From: an uncultured Christensenellaceae bacterium
GTDB lineage: Bacteria > Bacillota > Clostridia > Christensenellales > UBA3700
DNA: 64,000 nt
NCBI GenBank assembly: GCA_944383895.1
Contig: CALWRH010000005.1
Coordinates: 1-64,000, forward strand
Reading direction: 5' to 3'
Below are positions 27,030 to 36,573 of this stretch, piece after piece. Both the position numbers and the translations under genes were made by a program. The notes beneath the pieces were generated by a model. That model worked only from the letters and a program-made list of their open reading frames with translations, was not told the origin of the DNA and made no database searches. The stretch's first letter is position 1; each line of letters opens with the position of its first letter.

Positions 27030-27058
27030 TTGCCAAATACTTCTTTTAATGATAAACT
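27030..27058 (+). promoter_or_regulatory. Promoter of rplS
   Basis: TTGCCA (27030-27035), 17-nt spacer, TAAACT (27053-27058). About 75 nt of leader follow, with competing pairings AAAGA/TCTTT and GCGTTC/GAACGC, so an autoregulatory L19 leader is conceivable but unproven. Confidence 0.6.
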
Positions 27059-27140
27059 ATTTAAGCAAAAAGACTTCGGGCGTTCCTCCGCACAAAAAAA
27101 TCTTTCAGACGCGAACGCTTGGTTATGGAGGTTAAGTCAA

Positions 27141-27485
27141 ATGAATATCGTAGACATAATTGAAAAAGAGGCAATGAAGACCAATCTGCCGGAGCTCAGC
27201 ATCGGCGACACCGTTAAAGTCTGGGTAAAGGTCGTAGAAGGTAACAGAGAAAGATTGCAGGCGTTCGAAGGCATCATCATCGCTTTCAAGAACGGCAGCA
27301 TAAGAGAAACGTTTACCGTAAGACGTCTTTCCTTCGGCGTAGGCGTTGAGAGAACGTTCCCCCTTCACTCTCCCAAGATCGATCACATCGACATCGTCCG
27401 TCACGGTAAAGTCAGAAGAGCAAAGCTTTACTATCTGCGCGACCGCGTAGGCAAGGCTGCAAGACTCAAAGAGGTCATCAAGTAA
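27141..27485 (+). CDS. rplS: 50S ribosomal protein L19
   Basis: 114 residues from ATG 27141, preceded by TATGGAGG. L19 sits at the 30S-50S interface; [29 protein letters not shown] core and the [19 protein letters not shown] tail are diagnostic. An open frame from 27030 runs through the promoter and is rejected. Normally rplS follows trmD; here it is displaced behind yraN with its own promoter and terminator. Confidence 0.98.
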   Translation: MNIVDIIEKEAMKTNLPELSIGDTVKVWVKVVEGNRERLQAFEGIIIAFKNGSIRETFTVRRLSFGVGVERTFPLHSPKIDHIDIVRHGKVRRAKLYYLRDRVGKAARLKEVIK

Positions 27486-27501
27486 TTTTTCAGAAGAATA
27501 T

Positions 27502-27531
27502 CCGCTCTGCGTTAAGCAGGGCGGTTTTTTT
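27502..27531 (+). terminator. Intrinsic terminator after rplS
   Basis: Stem CCGCTCTGC/GCAGGGCGG (one G-T pair) with a five-base loop, followed by seven T. Confidence 0.9.
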
Positions 27532-27735
27532 ATGCGCTTTTATCTTTTGCAGAATTTGTTTCGGTTTCGTATTTTACCCGTTTTGGATTTTGACGAGAAA
27601 AAGTGCTTTTTAAGCACCGCGCTATAAAATCAGAACGATTTGACGCACATTGTCGGTTTATCGGAGAATAAGTCATTTGAGGCAAGAGCGTTTGCCTATA
27701 TATATAATAAAATTAATAAAAAATTTTAATAATAC
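27532..27735. other. Non-coding A/T-rich spacer
   Basis: Between the rplS terminator and the next promoter. I see small hairpins (GTGCTT-TTT-AAGCAC near 27606 and GGCAA-TTGCC near 27690) and a TA-rich run, but no gene, riboswitch or repeat that I recognise. Confidence 0.5.
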
Positions 27736-27764
27736 TTGTCAAAAGACAGATTATCCTTTATTAT
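27736..27764 (+). promoter_or_regulatory. Promoter upstream of the GT-C-like lipoprotein gene
   Basis: TTGTCA (27736-27741), 17-nt spacer, TATTAT (27759-27764). It may drive the whole run of genes to trxA, since no terminator is seen until 41995. Confidence 0.65.
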
Positions 27765-27797
27765 TATACTTGACTATCCATATTCGGGAGAGGAAAT

Positions 27798-29954
27798 ATG
27801 AAAAGAAAAATTTTGATCGTCGCTTTGTTGATCGCGGTCGTCGCAGTGTTTTTCGTAGCTTGCGACAAGACCGAGGAATTCAGCGAAGTGGTTTCAAACG
27901 GCTCCTTCGAGACGTTGTCGGGCAGTGTGGTTCAGGGTTGGACAAAATCCAACGGCAGCGCTATACAGTTCACGACTACGCCCAACGATCCGCAGGCTGA
28001 CCAGTATAACGAAAATCTCGGCAAACGTTACGCTTATATCGAAAAGAGCAGTTCGTCGCCGGCTTACGATTATCTGTTCCAGACCGTAAAACTCGAGAAA
28101 AACCAGATCTACCGTCTCAGCGTTTACGCAAAGGTAGAGGCTATCCAGACTGCGAGCACGGCGGGATTTTACGTCGGTTTCAAAGAGGACCTCAATTACA
28201 GCGGTATCAGCATAAGGAAAACCAACGAAGATTATCAGACTTACGAAGTATACTTCAAGAGTACAGAGAGTGGCGACTTTACGCTCACCGTCGGTCTCGG
28301 CAACGAAAAGGCTACCGCTTACGGCACCGTGTCTTTCGACAACGTATCGCTCGTGCCCGTTGACGCAGTTCCGTCCGATTACGAAGGCGAAGTCGGCGTA
28401 CTCAGAACAGAAGCGGATTATACGCTGTCAAACGGCGGTTCTACTACGTTCGTAGTTCTCGGCACGGTTCTTACGCTCGCGCTCGTTTATGCGGCTTACA
28501 TGCTCGTCAGAAAGTTTACTAAACCCGATAACGGCCTCGAGCCCGAAGGCGGCAAACCTAATATGAGCAACAAAGGTTTCTTGCTGTTCGTCGGAGCGAT
28601 CGTTGTAGGATTTGTCATAAGATTCGTGATAATGCTTTGCTGCTACGGTATGGGCAGCAATATAGACAGCCTCGCTACCGCGGCTCTCAATTACGCAGAT
28701 AACGGCGTTGCAACCGCGTTTACGAGTACCGCAACTGCTAATTATCCCGCAGGTACCGTTTATCTGCTTTGGGGACTCGGCAAGATAGCAAGGCTTATGG
28801 GCGTTGAGAGCGGATCTATGGGTATGTCCATGCTTATGAGAATACCCACCGTCATTGCCGATCTCGTCATCTGCTATACGGTCGCGTCTTTTGCGTTTAC
28901 CGAGAGAGAAGACGAGAAGAGCGCGGTGATCTTCGGATGGATATACGCGATAGTGCCGGTGTTCTTCACGTTCGGCGCGATGTACGGCGCATACGAAACG
29001 ATAGCGATCCTCTTCCTCGTACTTACGCTCATCTCGATGCTTGACAAGAATTACATCGCTTGCGGCGTGTTCTATGTGTTTGCGCTGTTCTTCAGCTACT
29101 ATGCATTGCTCGCTCTGCCTGTCATCCTGACTTTCGAAATAGTGACGCTCATCAAAGAGATCAAAGTCACTTCCGATGCGGAGAACGGAGCGGAGGCGAT
29201 CGCAGGGTCCAAAAAGAATATAATCGCGATAGTTGCGACCATGATCGGCGGATTTATCCTGTACTATCTCGTGACTCTGCCGATGAGTCTTTCTAACATC
29301 AAACAAGGCAACGTCTTCTACTGCTTTAAGCAGATACACGCGTTCTTCAAGACGAGCGCGCTGCTCAGTACGGACACGTTCAACCTCTACGGCATGTTCG
29401 GCATAGCCAACGCTACGGCTCGCAATACGCTGCTCGACGTTCTCAACTGGCTGTTCGTCGTCGGACTTGCGGCGGCTACCGCTATCGCTTATTACAGGAG
29501 CAACGACCGCTCGGATCTGCTGCTCATGGCGGCGACGACGTTCGCGCTCTATTCTGCGCTCGGCGCACAGGCTACGCTCGTTACGATGCCTATAGCCCTC
29601 GTGCTCATGCTGCTGTATCTCGCACTCGTTCCCGACAGAAGAGTATTCGCGATATTCGGCTGTTACAGCGCGTTGTCTTTCCTCAATATTGCTGAGCTTA
29701 TCTCGAGGAGCGGTTATCTCGGAGATTATTCTCAGGCGGGTTATCTCGCGTTCTATTCCAAGAGCCCGCTCATGATAGTGTTCAGCGTGGTTGCGGTATT
29801 GCTTGCGTTCTTCCTTGTTTACGCAGTTACGGATATATGTTTCTACGGCAACGTCGACGAGGCTAAGCCGATCAACGGCAGACTCAGAGACGAGCTGAAA
29901 GATACGTTCACTCTGCGTTCGCTGAGAGAGCGCATCTCTAAGAAAAAGAGATAA
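27798..29954 (+). CDS. Lipid-anchored, carbohydrate-binding-like domain fused to a GT-C-type membrane protein
   Basis: 718 residues. A signal peptide ends in the lipobox FVAC (Cys22). Residues about 28-195 look like a jelly-roll carbohydrate-binding module: VSNGSFETLSGSVVQGWTKS at the start and TAYGTVSFDNVSLVPV at the end. One helix (about 219-238) leads to a Lys-rich cytoplasmic loop, then about ten further helices. GSNIDSLATAALNYADNGVA and NYPAGTVYLLWGLGK resemble the acidic loop and YPPG region of GT-C glycosyltransferases that use lipid-linked sugars. The exact family is not recognised. Ribosome site GGGAGAGG. It heads an operon of DNA and tRNA genes with no obvious functional link. Confidence 0.75.
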   Translation: MKRKILIVALLIAVVAVFFVACDKTEEFSEVVSNGSFETLSGSVVQGWTKSNGSAIQFTTTPNDPQADQYNENLGKRYAYIEKSSSSPAYDYLFQTVKLEKNQIYRLSVYAKVEAIQTASTAGFYVGFKEDLNYSGISIRKTNEDYQTYEVYFKSTESGDFTLTVGLGNEKATAYGTVSFDNVSLVPVDAVPSDYEGEVGVLRTEADYTLSNGGSTTFVVLGTVLTLALVYAAYMLVRKFTKPDNGLEPEGGKPNMSNKGFLLFVGAIVVGFVIRFVIMLCCYGMGSNIDSLATAALNYADNGVATAFTSTATANYPAGTVYLLWGLGKIARLMGVESGSMGMSMLMRIPTVIADLVICYTVASFAFTEREDEKSAVIFGWIYAIVPVFFTFGAMYGAYETIAILFLVLTLISMLDKNYIACGVFYVFALFFSYYALLALPVILTFEIVTLIKEIKVTSDAENGAEAIAGSKKNIIAIVATMIGGFILYYLVTLPMSLSNIKQGNVFYCFKQIHAFFKTSALLSTDTFNLYGMFGIANATARNTLLDVLNWLFVVGLAAATAIAYYRSNDRSDLLLMAATTFALYSALGAQATLVTMPIALVLMLLYLALVPDRRVFAIFGCYSALSFLNIAELISRSGYLGDYSQAGYLAFYSKSPLMIVFSVVAVLLAFFLVYAVTDICFYGNVDEAKPINGRLRDELKDTFTLRSLRERISKKKR

Positions 29955-29974
29955 TCGGTGCAAGAGGGGGGAAT

Positions 29975-31507
29975 ATGCTGGCAAAGGTTATCAGTTATGC
30001 ATTAAGCGGTCTTGACGGTTTCGACGTCGCGGTAGAAGTGGACGTCAACGCGGGGCTTCCCGCATACGAGGTCGTCGGTCTTGCCGACACCGCCGTCAAG
30101 GAGTCGCGCGAAAGAGTAAGGGCGGCGATAAAGAATTCTCTTTTCGATTACCCTATCAAAAAGATAACCGTGAATCTCGCGCCTGCCGACAGCAAAAAAG
30201 AGGGCAGTCTTTACGATCTGCCGATCGCAGTCGGCGTGCTTGCGGCGACAGAGCAGATCCCCGCGCACTCGTACAAACCTTTCGTCATAGTCGGAGAGCT
30301 TTCTCTGGACGGAGGACTAAGACATATAAAAGGTCTGATGCCGATACTTCTTTCGGCAATGCAGAACGGGTATACGAAATTTATCGTGCCCGAAGAAAAC
30401 GCCAAAGAGGCGTCGTATATCTCGGGGATAGACGTATACGCCTTTTCAAAACTCAAAGAAGTCGTAGAATTTCTTTCGGGAGAAAAAGAAGTAATGCCCG
30501 TGCCTACGCGTACTTTCAGCGCGCAGCAGGCAGAGAACAAATACAACGTGGATTTCTCCGAGGTCAAGGGGCAGCAGTTCGCAAGACGCGCGATGGAGAT
30601 CGCCGTTGCTGGCGGACACAATATCCTGATGATAGGTCCTCCCGGGGCAGGCAAAACGCTCATGGCAAAGTGTGTGCCCACGATAATGCCGGATATGACT
30701 TTCGAAGAGGCGGTCGAGGTCACTAAGATACACTCGGTGGCAGGTATACTCGACGCGGGCAAGGGTATAGTTACGGCAAGACCCTTCCGCACGCCGCATC
30801 ATACGGTCACGGTCCCCGCGCTTATGGGCGGAGGAGCCAAGGCCAAGCCGGGAGAGGTGAGCCTCGCGCATAACGGAGTGCTGTTTCTCGACGAGATGCC
30901 CGAGTATCAGAGGCAGACGCTCGAGAGCTTAAGACAGCCTCTCGAGGACGGAACGGTCACCGTATCGCGTGCAAAACAGTCGCTCGACTATCCCGCAAAA
31001 TTCATGTTGGTGGCGAGTATGAACCCTTGTCCTTGCGGCAATTACGGCAGCAAGACTCAGCAATGCAGATGTACCGCGGCGGAGATAAGGAGATACGTCT
31101 CGAGATTGTCGGGACCTCTTCTCGACAGAATAGACCTGCAGGTCGAAGTGGACGGAATAAGTTACGAAGAACTGCGTTTCGCTCCTCCCTCCGAAAGCAG
31201 TGCGACTATAAAAGAGAGAGTGGAAAAGGCGAGAGCCGTACAGAGAGAAAGGTACAAGGGCAGCGGAGTGCACACCAACGCGCAGATGACCAACGCGCAG
31301 ATGAAAAAGCATTGCGCGCTTTCTCCCGAGTGCGAAAGGATACTCGAGGCGGCTTTCAGAAAACTCAACATGACGGCGCGAGCAAGCACCAGAGTGCTCA
31401 AGGTCGCCCGCACGATAGCGGATCTCGACGGCAGCGCGGATATACAGTCAAGACATATAACCGAGGCGGTACAGTACCGTTCTCTGGACAGAAAATATTG
31501 GGAATAG
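29975..31507 (+). CDS. comM: YifB/ComM family Mg-chelatase-like AAA+ ATPase
   Basis: 510 residues. N-terminal Lon-substrate-binding-like domain (LAKVISYALSGLDGFDVAVE), AAA+ domain with Walker A GPPGAGKT and Walker B VLFLDEMPEY, the zinc-like CPCGNYG segment, and a C-terminal Mg-chelatase helical domain. In Gammaproteobacteria ComM is a branch-migration helicase in natural transformation. Its neighbour dprA fits a DNA-uptake or recombination role. Confidence 0.93.
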   Translation: MLAKVISYALSGLDGFDVAVEVDVNAGLPAYEVVGLADTAVKESRERVRAAIKNSLFDYPIKKITVNLAPADSKKEGSLYDLPIAVGVLAATEQIPAHSYKPFVIVGELSLDGGLRHIKGLMPILLSAMQNGYTKFIVPEENAKEASYISGIDVYAFSKLKEVVEFLSGEKEVMPVPTRTFSAQQAENKYNVDFSEVKGQQFARRAMEIAVAGGHNILMIGPPGAGKTLMAKCVPTIMPDMTFEEAVEVTKIHSVAGILDAGKGIVTARPFRTPHHTVTVPALMGGGAKAKPGEVSLAHNGVLFLDEMPEYQRQTLESLRQPLEDGTVTVSRAKQSLDYPAKFMLVASMNPCPCGNYGSKTQQCRCTAAEIRRYVSRLSGPLLDRIDLQVEVDGISYEELRFAPPSESSATIKERVEKARAVQRERYKGSGVHTNAQMTNAQMKKHCALSPECERILEAAFRKLNMTARASTRVLKVARTIADLDGSADIQSRHITEAVQYRSLDRKYWE

Positions 31508-31570
31508 CGCAAGGCTGACCGTTTTATCTGAAAAGGACGGCACGGCGCAAAGCGCGGAATATCACGACGT

Positions 31571-32593
31571 ATGAATTACAGCGACGACGACAAAGCTCTG
31601 ATAATGTTATCCTACGAGAGTTCGTATCCCAGAAAGAGGGACGCGCTCGATAGCGCAGACAGCCCCAAAGAGCTGTACCGCGACTATTCGCACGCAGACG
31701 TGACGATCGAGGAGATGAACAGAAAAGGCATAGTCGCGATAACGTTGAATTCAAAGTATTATCCGTCGTGTCTGAAAAACATATACGATCCTCCGCAGGT
31801 GCTTTATTGCAAAGGCGACGTATCGCTTTTGTCAGACACCGTAAAGAGGCTTGCAATTGTGGGTACTCGCAGGATAACGCGTTACGGCAAGGACGTGACG
31901 AGAGAATTCGCAAGAGCGTTCTCGGATGCGGGTTGCTGCGTAGTCAGCGGCATGGCGAGAGGCGTAGACAGCGAGGCGCACAAGACGGTGCTTGCCGAAA
32001 ACGGCAAGACGATAGCCGTGTTAGGTAGCGGAACGGACGTTATCTATCCGCCCGAAAACGCAGAACTTTACGAAGAGATAGCAAGTAAAGGGCTGATCGT
32101 CAGCGAGTATCCGCCCGGGACTCCTCCGCACGCGTTCAGGTTTCCGGAAAGGAACAGGATAATAAGCGGACTCAGCGAAGGAGTACTCGTTACTGAGGCG
32201 GGCGCGGGCAGCGGATCTATGATAACCGCAGATCTCGCGATAGAACAGGGCAAAGACCTTTACGTCGTACCCGGCAATATATTTTCTCAGGCAAGCAAGG
32301 GCTGTAACGATAAGATAAAGGAGTTGCAGGCAGCTGCGGTAACGTGTCCCGAAGATATAATAAAGGTCGGGAAGGCACACGGGGACAGAGAAAATCTCGC
32401 CGTTCAGCTTACTCTGGAGCAGGCGAGGATAATATCTTTTCTCGAAGACTGCGAGAGCATGCATTTCAGCGAACTTCTCGCAAAAAGCGGACTTGGCGTG
32501 AACGAACTCACCGCGCTGTTGTCCGAGATGGAAATATACGGTTTTATAAATAAGCTGAGCGGCAATTATTACGCGATTGCGCAAAAGCTTTAA
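31571..32593 (+). CDS. dprA: DNA-processing protein DprA
   Basis: 340 residues. DprA protects incoming single-stranded DNA and loads RecA. Rossmann-type core: IVGTRRITRYGKDVT, SGMARGVDSEAHK, VLGSGTDVIYPPENAELY, VPGNIFSQASKGCN. A C-terminal winged-helix DML1-like domain (from about 270) is present. The comM-dprA-topA order is common in Firmicutes. Confidence 0.95.
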   Translation: MNYSDDDKALIMLSYESSYPRKRDALDSADSPKELYRDYSHADVTIEEMNRKGIVAITLNSKYYPSCLKNIYDPPQVLYCKGDVSLLSDTVKRLAIVGTRRITRYGKDVTREFARAFSDAGCCVVSGMARGVDSEAHKTVLAENGKTIAVLGSGTDVIYPPENAELYEEIASKGLIVSEYPPGTPPHAFRFPERNRIISGLSEGVLVTEAGAGSGSMITADLAIEQGKDLYVVPGNIFSQASKGCNDKIKELQAAAVTCPEDIIKVGKAHGDRENLAVQLTLEQARIISFLEDCESMHFSELLAKSGLGVNELTALLSEMEIYGFINKLSGNYYAIAQKL

Positions 32594-32602
32594 GGAGATA
32601 TA

Positions 32603-34726
32603 ATGAAACTTGTCATAGTAGAGTCGCCGTCCAAGGCGAAGACCATCGTCAAATACCTCGGTCAGGGTTACAGGGTAATCGCGTCAGGCGGACACGTCAG
32701 CGATCTTCCGCAAAAGAGCCTGGGTATCGACGTGAACAACAACTACAAGCCCGAATACGTCGTTACGCCGTCCAAAGAGGAAACGATAAGACGCATCAAG
32801 AGCGAGCTCGCCAAATGCGACAAAGTCTATCTCGCGACCGACCCGGACCGCGAGGGAGAGGCTATTTCGTGGCACCTGGCAAACGTGTGCGGTATCAAGG
32901 ATAAGAACGTCAGAATAGTTTTCAACGAAATATCCAAAAAGGCGGTCAATGCCGCGATAGAGAATCCGCACAGCATAAACATGAATCTCGTCAACGCGCA
33001 GCAGGCTCGTCGCGTGCTTGACAGACTTGTGGGTTACGAGCTGTCGCCCGTCATTTCGCGCAAGGTAAAGGGCGCGATGAGCGCGGGCAGAGTTCAGTCG
33101 GTAGCGCTCAAGATGATAGTCGAAAGAGAGCGCGAGATCCGCAACTTCAAACCCGAAGAATATTGGAACATATACGCGTTTTTGCTCCAGGAAGGCAAGA
33201 GCGCGGTCTTCAAGGCTGAATTTGTCGACGTAGACGGCAAGAAATACAAAGTAAAGAACAAGGACGCCGCAGAAAAAATAGTCAAGGCGTCTAAAGAAGG
33301 CGAGTGGAGCGTAGACAAGGTGAAGAGAGTCAATTCTCAGTCCAAGCCTCAGCCTCCGTTCACGACGTCCACGATGCAGCAGGACGCGTCGGGCAAGCTT
33401 TCGCTCACCGCTCCTCAGGTCATGCAGCTCGCTCAGCAGCTCTACGAAGGCGTAGAACTCGGCAGCGAAGGTCAGGTCGCGCTCGTCACATATATCCGTA
33501 CCGACAGCGTGAGAATTTCTACGGACGCACAGCGCGAAGCGCTCGAATTCATAAAGAACGCATACGGCGAAAGTTACGTCCCCAAACGTCCCAACGTTTA
33601 CGAAACCAAGAAAGGGGCGCAGGACGCGCACGAGGCGATAAGACCTATTTCGCTCGAGCGCACGCCCGAATCGATAAAAGACAAAGTTCCGCGCAACATC
33701 TACAAGCTGTACAAGCTCATTTACGACCGTTTCGTCGCAAGTCAGATGGCAAACGCGGTTTACGACACGCTCAACGTGCATATAAACTCGCTCAATCCCA
33801 ACGGACACACCTGCGGATATACCCTGAAAGGCAGAACGCTCGTATTCAAGGGTTATCTTGCGGCTTATACTCCCGTTTCGGACAACGAAGAAGAAAAGGA
33901 CAGCAAGACGCTCCCCGATTTCAGAGAGGGACAAAAGCTCAATCTCAAAGAGATGCAGAGCGAGCAGAAATTCACCAAGCCGCCGCTCCGCTATACCGAT
34001 TCGACACTTGTCAAGGCAATGGAAGAAAACGGCATAGGACGTCCGAGCACCTACGCGGCTACGATAACCGTGCTCGCAAAGAGAAAGTACACGGACAAAG
34101 AGGGCAAGTATATCCTGCCCACCGAGCTCGGAGAACTCGCCTGCGACTGTCTGTGCAAGTATTTCCCATATATCATGGACGTCAAGTTCACGTCCAATAT
34201 GGAGAGCGATCTCGATAAGATAGAGGACGGCACTACCGAGTGGCAGTCGGTCATCGCGGATTTCTATCCCGGATTCCACGAAAGAGTGCTCAAGGCGCGC
34301 GGCGACAATGCCGGAAAAGTCAAACCCAAAGAGGAAGTCAGCGACGTCGTCTGCGAGAAATGCGGCGCGAAGATGGTCGTCAAAGAGGGCAGGTTCGGCA
34401 AATTCCTCGCTTGCCCAAATTATCCCAAGTGCAAGAATATCAAGCCGATCGGAGAGCCCGTTGCCAAGTGCCCGAAATGCGGCGGCGACGTGTTCAAGAG
34501 AATATCCAAAAAGGGCAAGGCGTATTTCGCTTGCGGCAATTATCCGAAATGCGATTTCTATTCGTGGGATATACCTGCTCCGATATTCTGTCCCGATTGC
34601 GGAAGTTATATGAAGATGTTCAAAGACAAGTCGGGCAATACCAAGTACGTTTGCTCAAACAAGGAGTGCAAACATACCGAAGTGATACAGAGCGAATCTT
34701 CTAAGGACGGCGGCGATGAGAATTGA
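32603..34726 (+). CDS. topA: DNA topoisomerase I
   Basis: 707 residues. Type IA enzyme relaxing negative supercoils. TOPRIM domain at the N-terminus (KLVIVESPSKAKTI and DPDREGEAISWH), catalytic tyrosine Tyr297 in TYIRTDSVR, and three C-terminal four-cysteine zinc modules (from about residues 582, 627 and 667, each CxxCG...C...C). Ribosome site AAGGAG. Overlaps trmFO by 11 nt. Confidence 0.97.
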   Translation: MKLVIVESPSKAKTIVKYLGQGYRVIASGGHVSDLPQKSLGIDVNNNYKPEYVVTPSKEETIRRIKSELAKCDKVYLATDPDREGEAISWHLANVCGIKDKNVRIVFNEISKKAVNAAIENPHSINMNLVNAQQARRVLDRLVGYELSPVISRKVKGAMSAGRVQSVALKMIVEREREIRNFKPEEYWNIYAFLLQEGKSAVFKAEFVDVDGKKYKVKNKDAAEKIVKASKEGEWSVDKVKRVNSQSKPQPPFTTSTMQQDASGKLSLTAPQVMQLAQQLYEGVELGSEGQVALVTYIRTDSVRISTDAQREALEFIKNAYGESYVPKRPNVYETKKGAQDAHEAIRPISLERTPESIKDKVPRNIYKLYKLIYDRFVASQMANAVYDTLNVHINSLNPNGHTCGYTLKGRTLVFKGYLAAYTPVSDNEEEKDSKTLPDFREGQKLNLKEMQSEQKFTKPPLRYTDSTLVKAMEENGIGRPSTYAATITVLAKRKYTDKEGKYILPTELGELACDCLCKYFPYIMDVKFTSNMESDLDKIEDGTTEWQSVIADFYPGFHERVLKARGDNAGKVKPKEEVSDVVCEKCGAKMVVKEGRFGKFLACPNYPKCKNIKPIGEPVAKCPKCGGDVFKRISKKGKAYFACGNYPKCDFYSWDIPAPIFCPDCGSYMKMFKDKSGNTKYVCSNKECKHTEVIQSESSKDGGDEN

Positions 34727-36020
34727 CGTCGTAGGCGGAGGACTTGCTGGCTGCGAGGCGGCATATCAGTTGCTGAAACGCGGCGTCGAAGTCGTGATGT
34801 ACGAACTGAGAGGCGTCGGCTCGACCCCTTGTCACAAGACGGACAGACTTGCTGAACTCGTATGCAGCAACAGTCTTAAAAGCGAGGCTGAAGATACCGC
34901 GAGCGGACTTCTGAAAGCTGAACTCGATATGCTCGATTGCATGCTTCTGAAGGCGGCGAGAGAGAGCAGCGTGCCTGCGGGCGGAGCGCTTGCGGTGGAC
35001 AGAGAGGTTTTTTCTTCTAAAGTCGAAGAGTGTCTGAATTCTTTCGACAATTTCAGGCTCGAAAGAAAAGAGATAACCTCGCTCGACTTTGAAAATTCCG
35101 CGATAATAGCAAGCGGACCGCTCACGTCGGACGCGCTTGCGGACGCGATAGCGGCAAGGCTCGGCGCGGAATATCTCGGCTTTTACGATGCGGTCGCGCC
35201 TATCGTGGACGCGGAAAGCATAGATTACGACAAGGCGTTTTTCGCGAGCAGATACGACAAGGGAGATCCTACCGATTATCTCAACTGTCCGCTCGATAAA
35301 GAGGAGTACGAGCTCTTTGTGACAGAACTCGTAAACGCGAAGACCGCGCTCCTTCACGAGTTCGACAAACGCGAGATATTCGAGGCGTGCATGCCCGTTG
35401 AGGTAATGGCAAAGCGCGGCGAGGATACGCTGAGATACGGACCTATGCGTCCCGTAGGGATAAGAGATAAGGACGGCAACCGCCCTTACGCGGTGGTGCA
35501 GCTGAGAAAAGAGAATTCTCAGGGGACGATGTACAATCTCGTCGGATTTCAGACCAACCTGACTTTCGGAGAGCAGAAAAGGGTTTTCGGACTCATACCC
35601 GCTCTCGCGAACGCGGAATTCCTGAGATACGGCGTGATGCACCGCAACACGTTTATAAACGCGCCCGAACTGCTTACGAGAGGATTTATCCTTAAAAGCG
35701 ACGGAAAAATCGCTTTCGCGGGACAGATGACGGGAGTGGAAGGCTACGTCGAGAGCATAGCGAGCGGACTTATATCCGCGATAAACATGTACGCAAAAGA
35801 GTCGGGACGAGAAGAAGTCGTCTTTCCCGAAACCACTATTTGCGGACAGCTGCAAAGACACGTCGGCACAAAATGCGAAGACTATCAGCCGATGAACGCC
35901 AACTTCGGGCTTCTGCCCCCTGTCGGCGAAAGAATTAGAGATAAAAAACTACGCAAGGTCGCGTATTACAAGCGCGGCGTTGAAGATATGAAACGGTTTT
36001 TAGACAGCCGTGAAATCTGA
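34716..36020 (+). CDS. trmFO: tRNA (uracil-54-C5) methyltransferase TrmFO
   Basis: 434 residues. Folate- and FAD-dependent enzyme making T54 in the tRNA T-loop, the Gram-positive alternative to SAM-dependent TrmA. FAD motif VVGGGLAGCEAAYQL at the N-terminus; CSNSLKSE, GPLTSDALA, PMRPVGI and MTGVEGYVESIASGL are family marks. Downstream of topA, as in many Firmicutes. It links this operon to folate supply (glyA, fau). Confidence 0.97.
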   Translation: MRIDVVGGGLAGCEAAYQLLKRGVEVVMYELRGVGSTPCHKTDRLAELVCSNSLKSEAEDTASGLLKAELDMLDCMLLKAARESSVPAGGALAVDREVFSSKVEECLNSFDNFRLERKEITSLDFENSAIIASGPLTSDALADAIAARLGAEYLGFYDAVAPIVDAESIDYDKAFFASRYDKGDPTDYLNCPLDKEEYELFVTELVNAKTALLHEFDKREIFEACMPVEVMAKRGEDTLRYGPMRPVGIRDKDGNRPYAVVQLRKENSQGTMYNLVGFQTNLTFGEQKRVFGLIPALANAEFLRYGVMHRNTFINAPELLTRGFILKSDGKIAFAGQMTGVEGYVESIASGLISAINMYAKESGREEVVFPETTICGQLQRHVGTKCEDYQPMNANFGLLPPVGERIRDKKLRKVAYYKRGVEDMKRFLDSREI

Positions 36021-36032
36021 AGGAGGCAATAT

Positions 36033-36572
36033 ATGAGTACAGAACTCAGAGGTACTACCATCTGCGCGGTACGCAGAGACGGCAAGATCGCCGTTGCGGG
36101 CGACGGGCAGGTAACTATGGGCGAAAGCGTTATTCTCAAGGGCACTGCGAAGAAAGTCAAGAGAATTTACGACGACAAAGTCGTTATCGGCTTTGCGGGT
36201 TCGGTATCGGACGCGTTTACGCTCAGCGAAAAATTCGAAAAAATGTTACAGAAATATTCGGGCAATCTTATGAGGAGCGCAGTCGAGCTTGCGGAGCTCT
36301 GGCGCAACGACAAGCTGCCGAGAAGACTCGAGGCGATGATGATAGTCGCAGACAAGAACGAGCTCTATATAGTATCGGGCAGCGGCGACGTGATAGATCC
36401 CGACGGTGACGCATGCGCGATAGGATCGGGCGGCAATTATGCTTTGGCAGCGGCGCGCGCTCTTCTCAAAGAAACCGATCTCCCTGCGAAGGATATCGCT
36501 TACAAGGCGCTCAAGATAGCGAGCGAGCTGTGCGTATTCACCAACGACAATATCATCGTCGAGGAGGTATAA
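36033..36572 (+). CDS. hslV: ATP-dependent protease peptidase subunit HslV
   Basis: 179 residues. Proteasome-beta-like peptidase that forms hexameric rings capped by HslU. The core [23 protein letters not shown] is clear. The catalytic N-terminal Thr corresponds to Thr8, so a seven-residue leader (MSTELRG) must be removed; no alternative start is visible. Followed immediately by hslU. Confidence 0.95.
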   Translation: MSTELRGTTICAVRRDGKIAVAGDGQVTMGESVILKGTAKKVKRIYDDKVVIGFAGSVSDAFTLSEKFEKMLQKYSGNLMRSAVELAELWRNDKLPRRLEAMMIVADKNELYIVSGSGDVIDPDGDACAIGSGGNYALAAARALLKETDLPAKDIAYKALKIASELCVFTNDNIIVEEV

Positions 36573-36573
36573 C

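Noticed and set aside
27030..27140. N-terminal extension of rplS to 27030
   Set aside because: The extension covers the promoter boxes; L19 begins at ATG 27141 with a TATGGAGG ribosome site.
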